A stretch of DNA of 64,000 bases from Paucimonas sp. (GTDB taxonomy: Bacteria; Pseudomonadota; Gammaproteobacteria; Pseudomonadales; Pseudomonadaceae): NCBI GenBank assembly GCA_031253995.1, contig JAIRVG010000078.1, positions 1 to 64,000 on the forward strand, written 5' to 3'. Positions 36,117-43,749 of this stretch are shown here, piece after piece. The number at the start of each line of letters is the position of its first letter. Positions within the stretch are counted from its first letter, which is position 1. The notes beneath the pieces are model-generated. The model had not been told where the DNA came from and did no database searches. It saw only the letters and a program-made list of their open reading frames with translations. The position numbers and the translations under genes were made by a program.

Positions 36117-36863
36117 ATGGACAAGGTCATCATCATTACCGGGGCCAGTCGCGGCATCGGCGCCGCCACCGCGCTGCTGGCCGCGCGCGAGGGGTATCGG
36201 ATCTGCATCAACTACCACACCGACGATGAAGCGGCGCAGGGCGTGCTGGCCCAGGTACGCGAGCTGGGGGCGAAGGCCATCGCCGTGCGCGCCGACGTCA
36301 GCGTCGAGGACGAAGTGATCCACCTGTTCGACCAGGTCGACCACGAGCTGGGGCGGGTCACTGCACTGGTCAACAACGCCGGGACCATCGGCCAGAAGAG
36401 CCGGGTCGAGGAGATGTCCGAGTTCCGCCTGCTGAAGCTGATGAAGACCAACGTGGTCGGCCCGATTCTCTGCGCCAAGCACGCCCTGGCGCGCATGTCG
36501 ACGCGGCATGGCGGCAGCGGTGGCGGGATCGTCAACGTGTCCTCGGTGGCCGCGCGCCTGGGCTCGCCCAACGAGTATGTGGACTACGCCGCTTCCAAGG
36601 GCGCCCTGGACACCTTCACCCTTGGCCTGGCCAAGGAAGTGGCGGCGGAGGGCGTGCGGGTCAATGCGGTGCGGCCGGGGTATATCTTCACCGGGTTCCA
36701 TGCCCTGAGCGGCGATGCCGACCGGGTCAGCAAGCTGGAGCCGAGCATTCCGATGGGGCGTGGCGGGCAGGCCGGGGAAGTGGCCGAGGCGATCCTGTGG
36801 TTGCTGTCGGACAAGGCGTCGTATTCGACGGGGAGCTTCATCGATCTCGGGGGCGGGCGGTAA
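36117..36863 (+). CDS. Short-chain dehydrogenase/reductase (SDR)
   Basis: A 248-aa NAD(P)-dependent oxidoreductase. TGASRGIG at about 8-15 binds the cofactor, NNAG follows at about 86-89, and the catalytic tetrad is represented by Ser in VNVSSVAARLG and Tyr/Lys in YVDYAASKGAL. The ending SFIDLGGGR is typical of the FabG-like or glucose dehydrogenase-like group. The ORF track starts 10 codons early; the ATG at 36117 follows a ggagtagca ribosome binding site. It is divergent from copA and alone in its transcription unit. The substrate is unknown. Confidence 0.85.
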   Translation: MDKVIIITGASRGIGAATALLAAREGYRICINYHTDDEAAQGVLAQVRELGAKAIAVRADVSVEDEVIHLFDQVDHELGRVTALVNNAGTIGQKSRVEEMSEFRLLKLMKTNVVGPILCAKHALARMSTRHGGSGGGIVNVSSVAARLGSPNEYVDYAASKGALDTFTLGLAKEVAAEGVRVNAVRPGYIFTGFHALSGDADRVSKLEPSIPMGRGGQAGEVAEAILWLLSDKASYSTGSFIDLGGGR

Positions 36864-36882
36864 TTTGATGGCGCTGTGGGAG

Positions 36883-37033
36883 GTCGCGCAGAGAACACAA
36901 GTCGAGGGCTCTACGCAGACCTGTGGGAGCGGGTTTACCCGCGATAGCGATGGTGAATTCACTACCGTAATCGCGGGTGAACCCGCTCCCACAAGGTCCG
37001 CGTAGAGCATTCGACCCTTGTTCTCTGCGCGAC
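36883..37033. repeat. Extended REPIN: 151-bp near-perfect palindrome
   Basis: The 63-base left arm gtcgcgcagagaacacaagt...acccgcgat and the 64-base right arm match as an inverted repeat with few mismatches. They include REP cores (tgtgggagcgggtttacccgcgat) and about 38 bases of flanking sequence. The centre gtgaattcac is itself palindromic. It lies between an SDR gene and the convergent hybrid kinase gene. Most REPINs have only the REP core inverted, so this longer arm is unusual. Confidence 0.85.
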
Positions 37034-37071
37034 AGCGCAGCCCAGCGGGCTGGGTGGACTCTCATGAAAAA

Positions 37072-39138
37072 TCAGCCATCCCCGAGCATCTGCTCCACCT
37101 GCAGCACCAGCGCCTCCAGCCCGAACGGCTTGGTCATCACGCTCATTCCCGCCGCCAGGTGCCCGTCGCTCAGCGCCGCGCTTTCGTCGTAGCCGGTGAT
37201 GAACAGCACCGGCAACTGCGGATGCACCCTGCGCACCGCCTCCGCCAGTTGCCGGCCGTTCAGCCCGCTCGGCAGGCCGATATCGCTGATCAGCAAGTCC
37301 GGCGCCGGCCCTTCCTTCAGGGCCGGCAGGGCGGCGACCGCGCTTTCGTAGGCTTCCACCCGGTGCCCCGACTCTTCCAGCACCTCGCCGATCACCATGC
37401 GCAGGGTTTCCTGGTCTTCCACCAGCACGATCCGCACGCCGCGCCCAGGGACGCCGGCCGGCAACCCTTCGGCACGGGGCTTCACCTGCGCCGGCGCCTG
37501 ATGGTGCCGTGGCAGGTACAGTTCGATCCGCGTGCCCTGGCCCGGGGTGCTGACGATGCGCAATTGCCCGCCCGACTGGCGCACGAAACCATAGGCCATC
37601 GACAGGCCGAGCCCGGTGCCCTGGCCCAGCGGCTTGGTGGTGAAGAACGGATCGATGGCCCGCGCCGCGACATCGGCGGACATGCCCAGGCCGTTGTCCT
37701 TGACGCTCAGGCGCAGGTAGTCGCCGGTCGCCAGGTCCAGCGCTCGCCCGCGTTCGTCGTCGAGGACGATGTTCTCGATCTGGATCTCGATCACTCCACC
37801 CCTAGGCAACGCATCCCGGGCATTGATGCACAGGTTGAGCAGGGCGCTTTCCAGTTGCGGCGGGTCGATGAAGGTCGGCCACAGGTCCTCGGCGAACCGG
37901 CTGCGCACCTCGATGGACGGGCCGACGCTGCGGCAGATCAGTTCCTCCATGTCGCGGATCAGGGCGCCGACATGGGTCGCCTGGGGTTGCAGGGTTTGCT
38001 GGCGCGAGAACGCCAGCAGCCGGTGCACCAGCGAGGCAGCGCGCTGGGCCGAACCGCTGGCAGCGTCGAGCAACGGACCGAGGTCGCCGTGGCGCTGCTG
38101 GTGCAGGCGCTGGTGCATCAGCTCATGGGCGCCGAGGATGCCGCCGAGCAGGTTGTTGAAGTCATGGGCGATGCCGCCGGTGAGCTGGCCCACGGCTTCC
38201 ATCTTCTGCGCCTGGCGCAGGGCCTCTTCGGCGCGCAGCAGGCGCTGCTGTTCCTCGATCCGCAGGGTGATGTCGTAGGCGAACAGGTAGGCGCCGCGTA
38301 CCTGGCCATTGTCGTCGTGCAGGGCGTTGAAGCGCAGTTCGTAATGCCGCCTGCGCTGGCCATTGCCGAACCCGGCGTTATCGGTGAAGGCTTCACCGGC
38401 CAGGGCCCGCTGCCACAGGCGCAGGCCGAGTTCGCAGTCACGGGGATTGCCGCGCAGGGTATCGGCGACGCTGTCACCGATCCGAGGCACATGGTCGTAG
38501 AGGAAGTGGAAGTCCTTCAGCGATTGCTGGTTGAGCGCCTGCCAGCGCAGCGCAGTGTCCACCACCTGGACGCAGGCCGCGCTGCTGTCCACCAGCATGG
38601 CGAACAGCTCGCGTTCGGCCACGGCGTCGAGGACGCGCTGCTCCAGTTGCTCGTTGAGCCGTTGCAGGCTGTTCTCGGCCCGACGCCGCTCGGTGACGTC
38701 CGTGAACAGCACGGCCACCTGGCGCCGCTCGGCCGGTTCGATACGGAAGGTGGTGATCGACAGCACCCGGCCGGTGGCCACCAGTTCCTGCTCGAAGTGC
38801 AGCGGCTGGCCGGTGCGCAGGACCTCGCCGTAACGAGCGACCCATTCGTCGGCCTCGTCTGGCACCATTTCCCGCAGCTTCTGCCCGACCACGTTGGGGA
38901 TCCCGGCATGTCGGGCATAGGCGGCGTTGGCCACCACGTGGATGTAGTCGCTCAGCGGGCCATGGGGGCCGTCGAAGAACTCGATGACACAGAAGCCTTC
39001 GTCCATGGTGTCGAACAGAAAGCGATAGGTGTCCTCGTCCAGCGGGCGCTGTTGTACCAACTGCTGTTCGAGGACGGTATTGCGTTGCTGCAGCTCGTGC
39101 AGCTGCAGGCGCAATGAATCGAGTTCGCTGGAGGGCAT
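37072..39138 (-). CDS. Hybrid histidine kinase with PAS domains and a receiver
   Basis: A 688-aa cytoplasmic sensor. A short coiled-coil N-terminus, one PAS domain (about 30-155, YRFLFDTMDEGFCVIEFF, then VLFTDVTERRRAE) and a second (about 175-300, FAYDITLRIEEQQRLL) precede the H box GGIAHDFNNLLGGIL, a HWE-distinct HATPase (NLCINARDALPRGG, KDNGLGMS, GTGLGLSMAYGFVRQSGG) and a C-terminal receiver (VRIVLVEDQETLRMV, Asp in LLISDIGLPS, Lys in MTKPFGLEA). The start is the ATG at 39138; the track's TTG is six codons upstream. No membrane segment is seen. No separate regulator is adjacent. The signal and output are unknown. Confidence 0.87.
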   Translation of the reverse strand: MPSSELDSLRLQLHELQQRNTVLEQQLVQQRPLDEDTYRFLFDTMDEGFCVIEFFDGPHGPLSDYIHVVANAAYARHAGIPNVVGQKLREMVPDEADEWVARYGEVLRTGQPLHFEQELVATGRVLSITTFRIEPAERRQVAVLFTDVTERRRAENSLQRLNEQLEQRVLDAVAERELFAMLVDSSAACVQVVDTALRWQALNQQSLKDFHFLYDHVPRIGDSVADTLRGNPRDCELGLRLWQRALAGEAFTDNAGFGNGQRRRHYELRFNALHDDNGQVRGAYLFAYDITLRIEEQQRLLRAEEALRQAQKMEAVGQLTGGIAHDFNNLLGGILGAHELMHQRLHQQRHGDLGPLLDAASGSAQRAASLVHRLLAFSRQQTLQPQATHVGALIRDMEELICRSVGPSIEVRSRFAEDLWPTFIDPPQLESALLNLCINARDALPRGGVIEIQIENIVLDDERGRALDLATGDYLRLSVKDNGLGMSADVAARAIDPFFTTKPLGQGTGLGLSMAYGFVRQSGGQLRIVSTPGQGTRIELYLPRHHQAPAQVKPRAEGLPAGVPGRGVRIVLVEDQETLRMVIGEVLEESGHRVEAYESAVAALPALKEGPAPDLLISDIGLPSGLNGRQLAEAVRRVHPQLPVLFITGYDESAALSDGHLAAGMSVMTKPFGLEALVLQVEQMLGDG

Positions 39139-39194
39139 GGAATAATCCGGACACAAACCAATTGCGCCACTTTAGACCGACGCCCGGCTGGCGG

Positions 39195-40610
39195 CTAGAA
39201 AGAACGCACGATCCGTCCGAGGGTTTCCATGGCTTTTTCCGACTGCTCGCTCCAGGGGCTGCCGTAGTTCAGGCGGATGCAGTTACGGAAGCGCCGGGTC
39301 GGCGAGAAGATCGGTCCGGGCGCGATGCTGATGCCCTGGGCCAGGGCCATCTGGAACAGCTTCAGCGAATCCATGCCCTCCGGCAGTTCCAGCCACAGGA
39401 AGTAGCCGCCGGACGGATGGCTGACCCGCACCGAGGCCGGGAAATGCCGGCCGATGGCCGCGAGCATGGCGTTCTTCTGTTCTTCCAGGGCGTAGCGCAG
39501 GCGCCGCAGGTGGCGGTCGTAGCCACCGTGCTGGAGATAGTCGGCGATGGCCGCCTGGGCCGGCATCGAGGCACACAACGAGGTCATCAGCTTCAGTCGC
39601 TCGATCTTCTTCGCGAAGCGCCCGGCGGCGACCCAGCCGATGCGGTAGCCCGGCGCCAGGCTCTTGGCGAACGAGCCGCAGTGCATCACCAGGCCCTCGC
39701 TGTCGAAGGCCTTGGCCGGTTTCGGCGCCTGCTGGGCGTAGTACAGCTCGGCGTAGACATCGTCCTCGATCAGCGGCACCTGGTGCTGGCGCAGCAGTTC
39801 CACCAGCGCCTGCTTCTTGTCTTCCGGCATGCTCGCGCCCACCGGGTTCTGGAAGTTGGTCATGCACCACACGGCCTTGACCGGATGCCGTTCCAGGGTC
39901 TGCGCCAGCACGCCGAGGTCGATGCCCTCGCGCGGGTGCACGGGGATTTCCACGGCCTTGAGCTTCAGCCGCTCCAGCACCTGCAGGCAGGCATAGAAGG
40001 CCGGCGCCTCGATCGCCACCAGGTCGCCCGGCTCGGTCACCGCTTGCAGGCACAGGTTCAGCGCTTCCAGGGCGCCGTTGGTGATCAGCAGTTCCTCCAT
40101 CGGCAACATCAGCCCGCCGACCATGTAGCGCAGGGCGATCTGCCGGCGCAGCTGCGGGTTGCCCGGCGACAGGTCGGTGACCACCATGCGCGGGTCCATG
40201 TCGCGGGTGGCGCTGGCCAGGGAACGGGCCAGGCGTTGCAGGGGAAACAGCGTCGGGCTGGGGAAGGCCGAACCGAACGGGACGGTGTGCGGGTCCTTGA
40301 TCGATTCGAGGATGGAGAACACCAGCTCGCTGACGTCCACCTGGGTCGACTCGCTGGCCGGCTCGCCGATCTGCGGTTCGCTGAAGGGTCGCGGCGCGTG
40401 GGCGTTGACGAAGTACCCCGAGCGCGGCCGCGCGCGGATCAGCCCGCGGCGCTCCAGCAAGTAATAGGCCTGGAACACCGTGGACGGGCTGACCCCGTAG
40501 GTCTGGCTGGCATAGCGCACCGACGGCACCCGCTGCCCGGGGCCGAGGACCCCGGTGTAGATCAGCTCGGCGATGTCGTCGGCGAATTTCTCGTAGCGTT
40601 TCATTGTCAT
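39195..40610 (-). CDS. MocR-family regulator (GntR HTH plus aminotransferase-like domain)
   Basis: A 471-aa protein. The winged HTH at about 1-72 (FADDIAELIYTGVLGPGQRVPSVRYASQTYGVSPSTVFQAY) is followed by a fold-type I aminotransferase domain with ITNGALEALNLCLQAV, NFQNPVGASMPE, IEDDVYAEL and the PLP lysine in SFAKSLAPGYRIGW. MocR proteins sense PLP-bound amino compounds and regulate nearby genes. Start is ATG 40610 (MTMKRYEKF) or ATG 40604; the ORF track begins 12 codons further up. It lies downstream of ccoG beyond a repeat and upstream of the hybrid kinase. The target genes are not evident from the neighbours. Confidence 0.87.
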   Translation of the reverse strand: MTMKRYEKFADDIAELIYTGVLGPGQRVPSVRYASQTYGVSPSTVFQAYYLLERRGLIRARPRSGYFVNAHAPRPFSEPQIGEPASESTQVDVSELVFSILESIKDPHTVPFGSAFPSPTLFPLQRLARSLASATRDMDPRMVVTDLSPGNPQLRRQIALRYMVGGLMLPMEELLITNGALEALNLCLQAVTEPGDLVAIEAPAFYACLQVLERLKLKAVEIPVHPREGIDLGVLAQTLERHPVKAVWCMTNFQNPVGASMPEDKKQALVELLRQHQVPLIEDDVYAELYYAQQAPKPAKAFDSEGLVMHCGSFAKSLAPGYRIGWVAAGRFAKKIERLKLMTSLCASMPAQAAIADYLQHGGYDRHLRRLRYALEEQKNAMLAAIGRHFPASVRVSHPSGGYFLWLELPEGMDSLKLFQMALAQGISIAPGPIFSPTRRFRNCIRLNYGSPWSEQSEKAMETLGRIVRSF

Positions 40611-40639
40611 TCTGGCTGTTTCGAAGTGCACGCGAGGGA

Positions 40640-40730
40640 GCTTCAAGCTTCAAGCCCCAAGCTGCAAGAAAAAGAAGCCCGCAGCGCGGATTGCTCTTTC
40701 TTGTGGCTTGAAGCTTGTAGCTTGCAGCTG
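40640..40730. repeat. Imperfect inverted repeat (agcttcaagcttcaagcc family)
   Basis: A 35-base arm gcttcaagcttcaagccccaagctgcaagaaaaag pairs with cctgcaagctacaagcttcaagccacaagaaag-type sequence on the other side, read as ctttcttgtggcttgaagcttgtagcttgcagc. About 28 of 35 bases pair. It fills the gap between ccoG and the MocR gene. Similar dispersed aagcttcaagct repeats occur in Pseudomonas intergenic regions. It can fold into a long stem that may end ccoG transcription. Confidence 0.7.
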
Positions 40731-40733
40731 CGG

Positions 40734-42164
40734 TTAACGGTTCAGCGGCGCGACGAATCGGCTGCGGGCGACGCTGCGGATGTCCGGCTGGTCGCTGTCG
40801 ACCAGCTCGAAGTCCAGCTCCAGGGAACTGCTGGCCGGACGCTCGGCGAGCATCGCCACCGACACCGGCAGTTCGGCCATTTCCCCGGCCGGGATGCTGA
40901 AGCGGGTCTTGCCATGCAGCTCGAAGCCCTCGGCGTTGACCAGGCGCAGCTGGTACTCCTGGGCCTGCGCGGTCTTGTTGATGACCTTGAGGATGTAGAT
41001 GTTCTCGATCTGGCCCTGGGCGTTCTCGCGGAACAGGCCGCGGTCCTTGATCACGTCCATGGACACCATCGGCCGCTCGTGCAGGGCGATGACGAGGGCA
41101 CCGATCATCGCCACCAGCACGGTGACGTAGCCCAACAGGCGCGGGCGCAGCCAGTGGGTCTTGCCGCCCTGCAGGGTGTGCTCGGACTTGTAGCCGATCA
41201 GGCCGCGGGGGTAGTTCATCTTGTCCATGATGCTGTCGCAGGCGTCGATGCAGGCGGCGCAGCCGATGCATTCCATCTGCAGGCCGTCGCGGATGTCGAT
41301 GCCGGTGGGGCAGACCTGCACGCACATGTGGCAGTCGATGCAGTCACCGAGGCCCTGGGCGTGGTGGTCGGCTTCCTTCTTGCGCGGTCCGCGGGATTCG
41401 CCACGGCGCGGGTCGTAGGCCACGGCCAGGGTGTCCTTGTCGAACATCACGCTCTGGAAGCGCGCATAAGGGCACATGTGCATGCACACCGCCTCGCGCA
41501 TCCAGCCGGCGTTGATGTAGGTGGCGCCGGTGAAGAACAGGATCCAGAACAGGCTGACGCCGCCGGCCTGCAGGGTGAACAGCTCCTCGGCCAGCGGGCG
41601 GATCGGCGTGAAGTAGCCGACGAAGGTCAGGCCGGTGAGCACGCTGATGGCCAGCCACAAGCTGTGCTTGAAGGCGCGCCGGGCCAGCTTGTTCGGCCCC
41701 CACGGCGCCTTGGCCAGCTTCATGCGCTGGTTGCGGTCGCCCTCGGTGACCTTCTCGCACCACATGAACAGCCAGGTCCAGGTGCTTTGCGGGCAGGTGT
41801 AGCCGCACCACACCCGTCCGGCGAAGACGGTGATGGCGAACAGGCCGAAGGCGCAGATGATCAGCAGGGCGGACAGGAGGATGAAGTCCTGCGGCCAGAA
41901 GGTCGCGCCGAAGATGTGGAACTTGCTCTCTGCCAGGTCCCAGAGCACGGCCTGGCGGCCGTCCCAGTCCAGCCAGGCGGTGGCGAAGAACAGCAGGAAA
42001 AGGAAACCCGCGCCACCCAGGCGCAGGTTGCGGTACAGACCGGTGAAGCTGCGGGTGTAGATGTGTCCGTCACTGCTGGCGGCCTTCTTGTGGCCACTGC
42101 TGTCGGCGTTCCTCTTGTGGGAAGGCTCGACATGAATGATCTGGACGGGGATGTGTTCGCTCAT
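40734..42164 (-). CDS. ccoG: Cytochrome c oxidase accessory protein CcoG (RdxA/FixG-like)
   Basis: A 476-aa membrane iron-sulfur protein. Membrane segments occur near the N-terminus (GGAGFLFLLFFATAWLDW, FILLSALLIICAFGLFAITVFAG) and around 175-215 and 330-360. FGRVWCGYTCPQ-type Cys residues are present, followed by two [4Fe-4S] sites CIDCHMCVQVCP and CIGCAACIDACD, and a C-terminal immunoglobulin-like domain (LKVINKTAQAQEYQLRLVN). CcoG helps reduce copper for cbb3 oxidase assembly. The ccoNOQP and ccoHIS genes are not in the window, so the gene is separated from its usual operon or is a second copy. Confidence 0.92.
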   Translation of the reverse strand: MSEHIPVQIIHVEPSHKRNADSSGHKKAASSDGHIYTRSFTGLYRNLRLGGAGFLFLLFFATAWLDWDGRQAVLWDLAESKFHIFGATFWPQDFILLSALLIICAFGLFAITVFAGRVWCGYTCPQSTWTWLFMWCEKVTEGDRNQRMKLAKAPWGPNKLARRAFKHSLWLAISVLTGLTFVGYFTPIRPLAEELFTLQAGGVSLFWILFFTGATYINAGWMREAVCMHMCPYARFQSVMFDKDTLAVAYDPRRGESRGPRKKEADHHAQGLGDCIDCHMCVQVCPTGIDIRDGLQMECIGCAACIDACDSIMDKMNYPRGLIGYKSEHTLQGGKTHWLRPRLLGYVTVLVAMIGALVIALHERPMVSMDVIKDRGLFRENAQGQIENIYILKVINKTAQAQEYQLRLVNAEGFELHGKTRFSIPAGEMAELPVSVAMLAERPASSSLELDFELVDSDQPDIRSVARSRFVAPLNR

Positions 42165-42285
42165 GGTTCGTCGCTCATCAGGCCTCGATCAGGCCAGAGC
42201 ACTATGGCGACCCATCTGTTTGCATAACAGGCTCAGGTATTTCTGTAAAAACCGTATCAGATTGTCGGTTGAATCGCTCCAGGCC

Positions 42286-42525
42286 TTAGATTATCGAGCC
42301 TGGCGCGCTGCTCTTGAGATGCCTGCGACCATCCACCGCACCGGCCACGGTGAGCGCATCGGCCTCGGCTTCGGTGATCGGCACGCGCTTGCCGGCCAGT
42401 TCCGCGACCGACATGCGCAGCTGTTCGTCGGTCAGCACCTGCACTTCCTCGGCGGCGCCTTCCACATTCAGGTCGTCGCCGATCAGGGTGCAGCGGCGGG
42501 TCTTTTCGTTGATCTCGATAGGCAT
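42286..42525 (-). CDS. DUF3203 family protein
   Basis: A 79-aa protein MPIEINEKTRRCTLIGDDL...LTVAGAVDGRRHLK, matching a small family of unknown function found almost only in Pseudomonas. It has one Cys at residue 12 and no signal or membrane segment. The ITEAEADALTVAGA segment is the conserved core. It lies upstream of ccoG on the same strand, across a 120-base gap, and divergent from the MgtC-like gene. Confidence 0.75.
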   Translation of the reverse strand: MPIEINEKTRRCTLIGDDLNVEGAAEEVQVLTDEQLRMSVAELAGKRVPITEAEADALTVAGAVDGRRHLKSSAPGSII

Positions 42526-42658
42526 GGCGTGATCCTCGTCAGGGGGCTTATTGCTTGTGACCGTCGCGCCGCCGGGGTTACCGCCGCCAGCCGATCAGCG
42601 GTCGCATCGCACTTTGCCGATCCGCTCGTTGTCCACCGTCTGACTTCCCTGAGAACGG

Positions 42659-43198
42659 ATGACAGCCATGGACGCCTGGTGGCATGAAGTGTGGGTGACA
42701 CTGGTGGCGGAATTCGCCGATATCACCGATGCCAAGCAACTGACCCAGGTTTCGGTGCGCCTGCTGATGGCCGCGCTGCTGGGCGCGGTGCTCGGGTTCG
42801 AGCGGGAGATGAAGGGCAAGGCCGCCGGGGTGCGCACCCATATGCTGGTGGCCATGGGCGCGGCGCTGTTCGTGCTCGTGCCACGCATGGCCGGGGTCGA
42901 CGATGCCGCGTTGAGCCGGGTGGTGCAGGGGATCGTCGCCGGTATCGGCTTTCTTGGCGCGGGGACCATTCTCAAGGGGCACGATATGGATGCCAGTCAC
43001 GTCAAGGGGCTGACCACCGCTGCCGGCCTGTGGATGACCGCCGCCATCGGCGTGGCCGCCGGCATGGGGCGCGAGGCCACGGCGGTGCTGAGCACGTTGC
43101 TGGCGCTGGCGGTGTTTGCTGTGATGCCGTGGGTGGTGGACCTGTTCGAGGACAAGGACCACAGGCAGGACAAGGGGGACGAAAGTGGTGGGGCCTGA
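42659..43198 (+). CDS. MgtC/SapB family inner-membrane protein
   Basis: A 179-aa protein. The SapB/MgtC core is clear: QVSVRLLMAALLGAVLGFEREMKGKAAGVRTHMLVAMGAALFVL, then IVAGIGFLGAGTIL and VKGLTTAAGLWMTAAIGVAAGMG, giving four to five TM segments. MgtC relatives influence the F1Fo ATPase, Mg2+-limited growth and virulence. Here the C-terminal ACT-like extension of MgtC is absent, as in the short SapB branch. Start is ATG 42659 or ATG 42668. It is convergent with the crcY sRNA, and P. putida has the same arrangement. Confidence 0.85.
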   Translation: MTAMDAWWHEVWVTLVAEFADITDAKQLTQVSVRLLMAALLGAVLGFEREMKGKAAGVRTHMLVAMGAALFVLVPRMAGVDDAALSRVVQGIVAGIGFLGAGTILKGHDMDASHVKGLTTAAGLWMTAAIGVAAGMGREATAVLSTLLALAVFAVMPWVVDLFEDKDHRQDKGDESGGA

Positions 43199-43205
43199 AT
43201 GCACT

Positions 43206-43227
43206 GAGGGGAGCCGAAGCTCCCCTC
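43206..43227. terminator. Bidirectional hairpin between mgtC-like gene and crcY
   Basis: gaggggagc / gctcccctc with loop cgaa (ttcg on the minus strand) is a 9-bp stem placed 7 bases after the mgtC-like stop and at the predicted end of crcY. No run of T follows on either strand, so its efficiency is uncertain, but a UUCG loop is typical of terminators for the minus direction. Confidence 0.6.
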
Positions 43228-43565
43228 AAAGATTGTTGCGTGCTCTTTTTTTGTTATTGGAGGGCGGTCTATTGTTGTTTTTGGCAACCGTTGCCTCTTC
43301 TTGCTGTTTTGTGCGATCCCCATCCGGGATCAAGAGCAAACGTATTTTTTTGAGCGCTGATCGACCTTCATCAATCTGATCCAACCTGACGGGCGCTACC
43401 TTGAGGTAGTTTTATTGTTCTCTGCCTGGTTGCGGGGCACGCCCCCGAAAAGCCATCCACTTCAAAAAAATCAGTTAGCTTCGTCTCTGCCGTTTTGTTC
43501 TTGTTATGTCAGATCCGGTACGTCTTGTTTTTATTGGGTTTGCAGCATTTTTTATTCTTGTTGTG
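43206..43565 (-). ncRNA. crcY: CrcY-type regulatory sRNA, antagonist of Hfq/Crc catabolite repression
   Basis: This 360-base stretch has no credible ORF and low GC. On the minus strand it contains at least six AANAANAA-type motifs, such as aacaacaagaataaaaaa at the 5' end and aacaagaacaaaac, with others centred near 43250, 43277, 43415 and 43530, spaced by hairpin-forming sequence. Such A-rich motifs titrate Hfq/Crc in CrcZ, CrcY and CrcX. Position between mvaB and an mgtC-like gene is where P. putida crcY lies, as I recall. A sigma-54 promoter lies just upstream. The predicted 5' end gcacaacaagaau resembles known CrcZ starts. The 3' end is placed at the hairpin near 43206 and is the least certain boundary. 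Confidence 0.88.
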
Positions 43566-43575
43566 CCAGAGATAT

Positions 43576-43592
43576 AGCAGGTGCCGTGCCAA
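43576..43592 (-). promoter_or_regulatory. Sigma-54 (RpoN) promoter of crcY
   Basis: On the minus strand the sequence TTGGCACGGCACCTGCT fits the -24/-12 consensus YTGGCACG-N4-TTGCW, with only the first T of TTGC replaced by C. Counting from the -12 element gives a start near 43565, exactly where the A-rich RNA begins. Confidence 0.82.
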
Positions 43593-43673
43593 CTTTTCAA
43601 AACCCAATGAAACCGGGGGTTTGGCAGGGTTCGCGAAAAATCCGGGCCGGGAAAATCCGCTGATTTGTTTCCG

Positions 43674-43740
43674 TGTTACCCGGATTTTCCCTGGGAAGTG
43701 TGAAGGCGGTAACACTTTGTGTCCGTGTGTGGGGTGTTAC
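43674..43740. promoter_or_regulatory. Candidate CbrB upstream activating half-sites
   Basis: tgttac (43674), gtaaca (43709) and tgttac (43735) occur 110-175 bases upstream of the predicted crcY start. CbrB, the NtrC-type activator of crcY and crcZ, recognises TGTTAC/GTAACA elements. The spacing of the first pair here is 29 bases, wider than the published inverted repeat, so which pair is used is uncertain. Confidence 0.6.
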
Positions 43741-43749
43741 CGCGAGGTG

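Noticed and set aside
39114-42227. 1037-aa plus-strand ORF
   Set aside because: Long open frame antisense to the MocR and ccoG genes, typical of high-GC codon bias; no conserved segments.
43260-43300. tggcaaccgttgcc as a second sigma-54 promoter
   Set aside because: The spacing between the GG and GC elements is too short.
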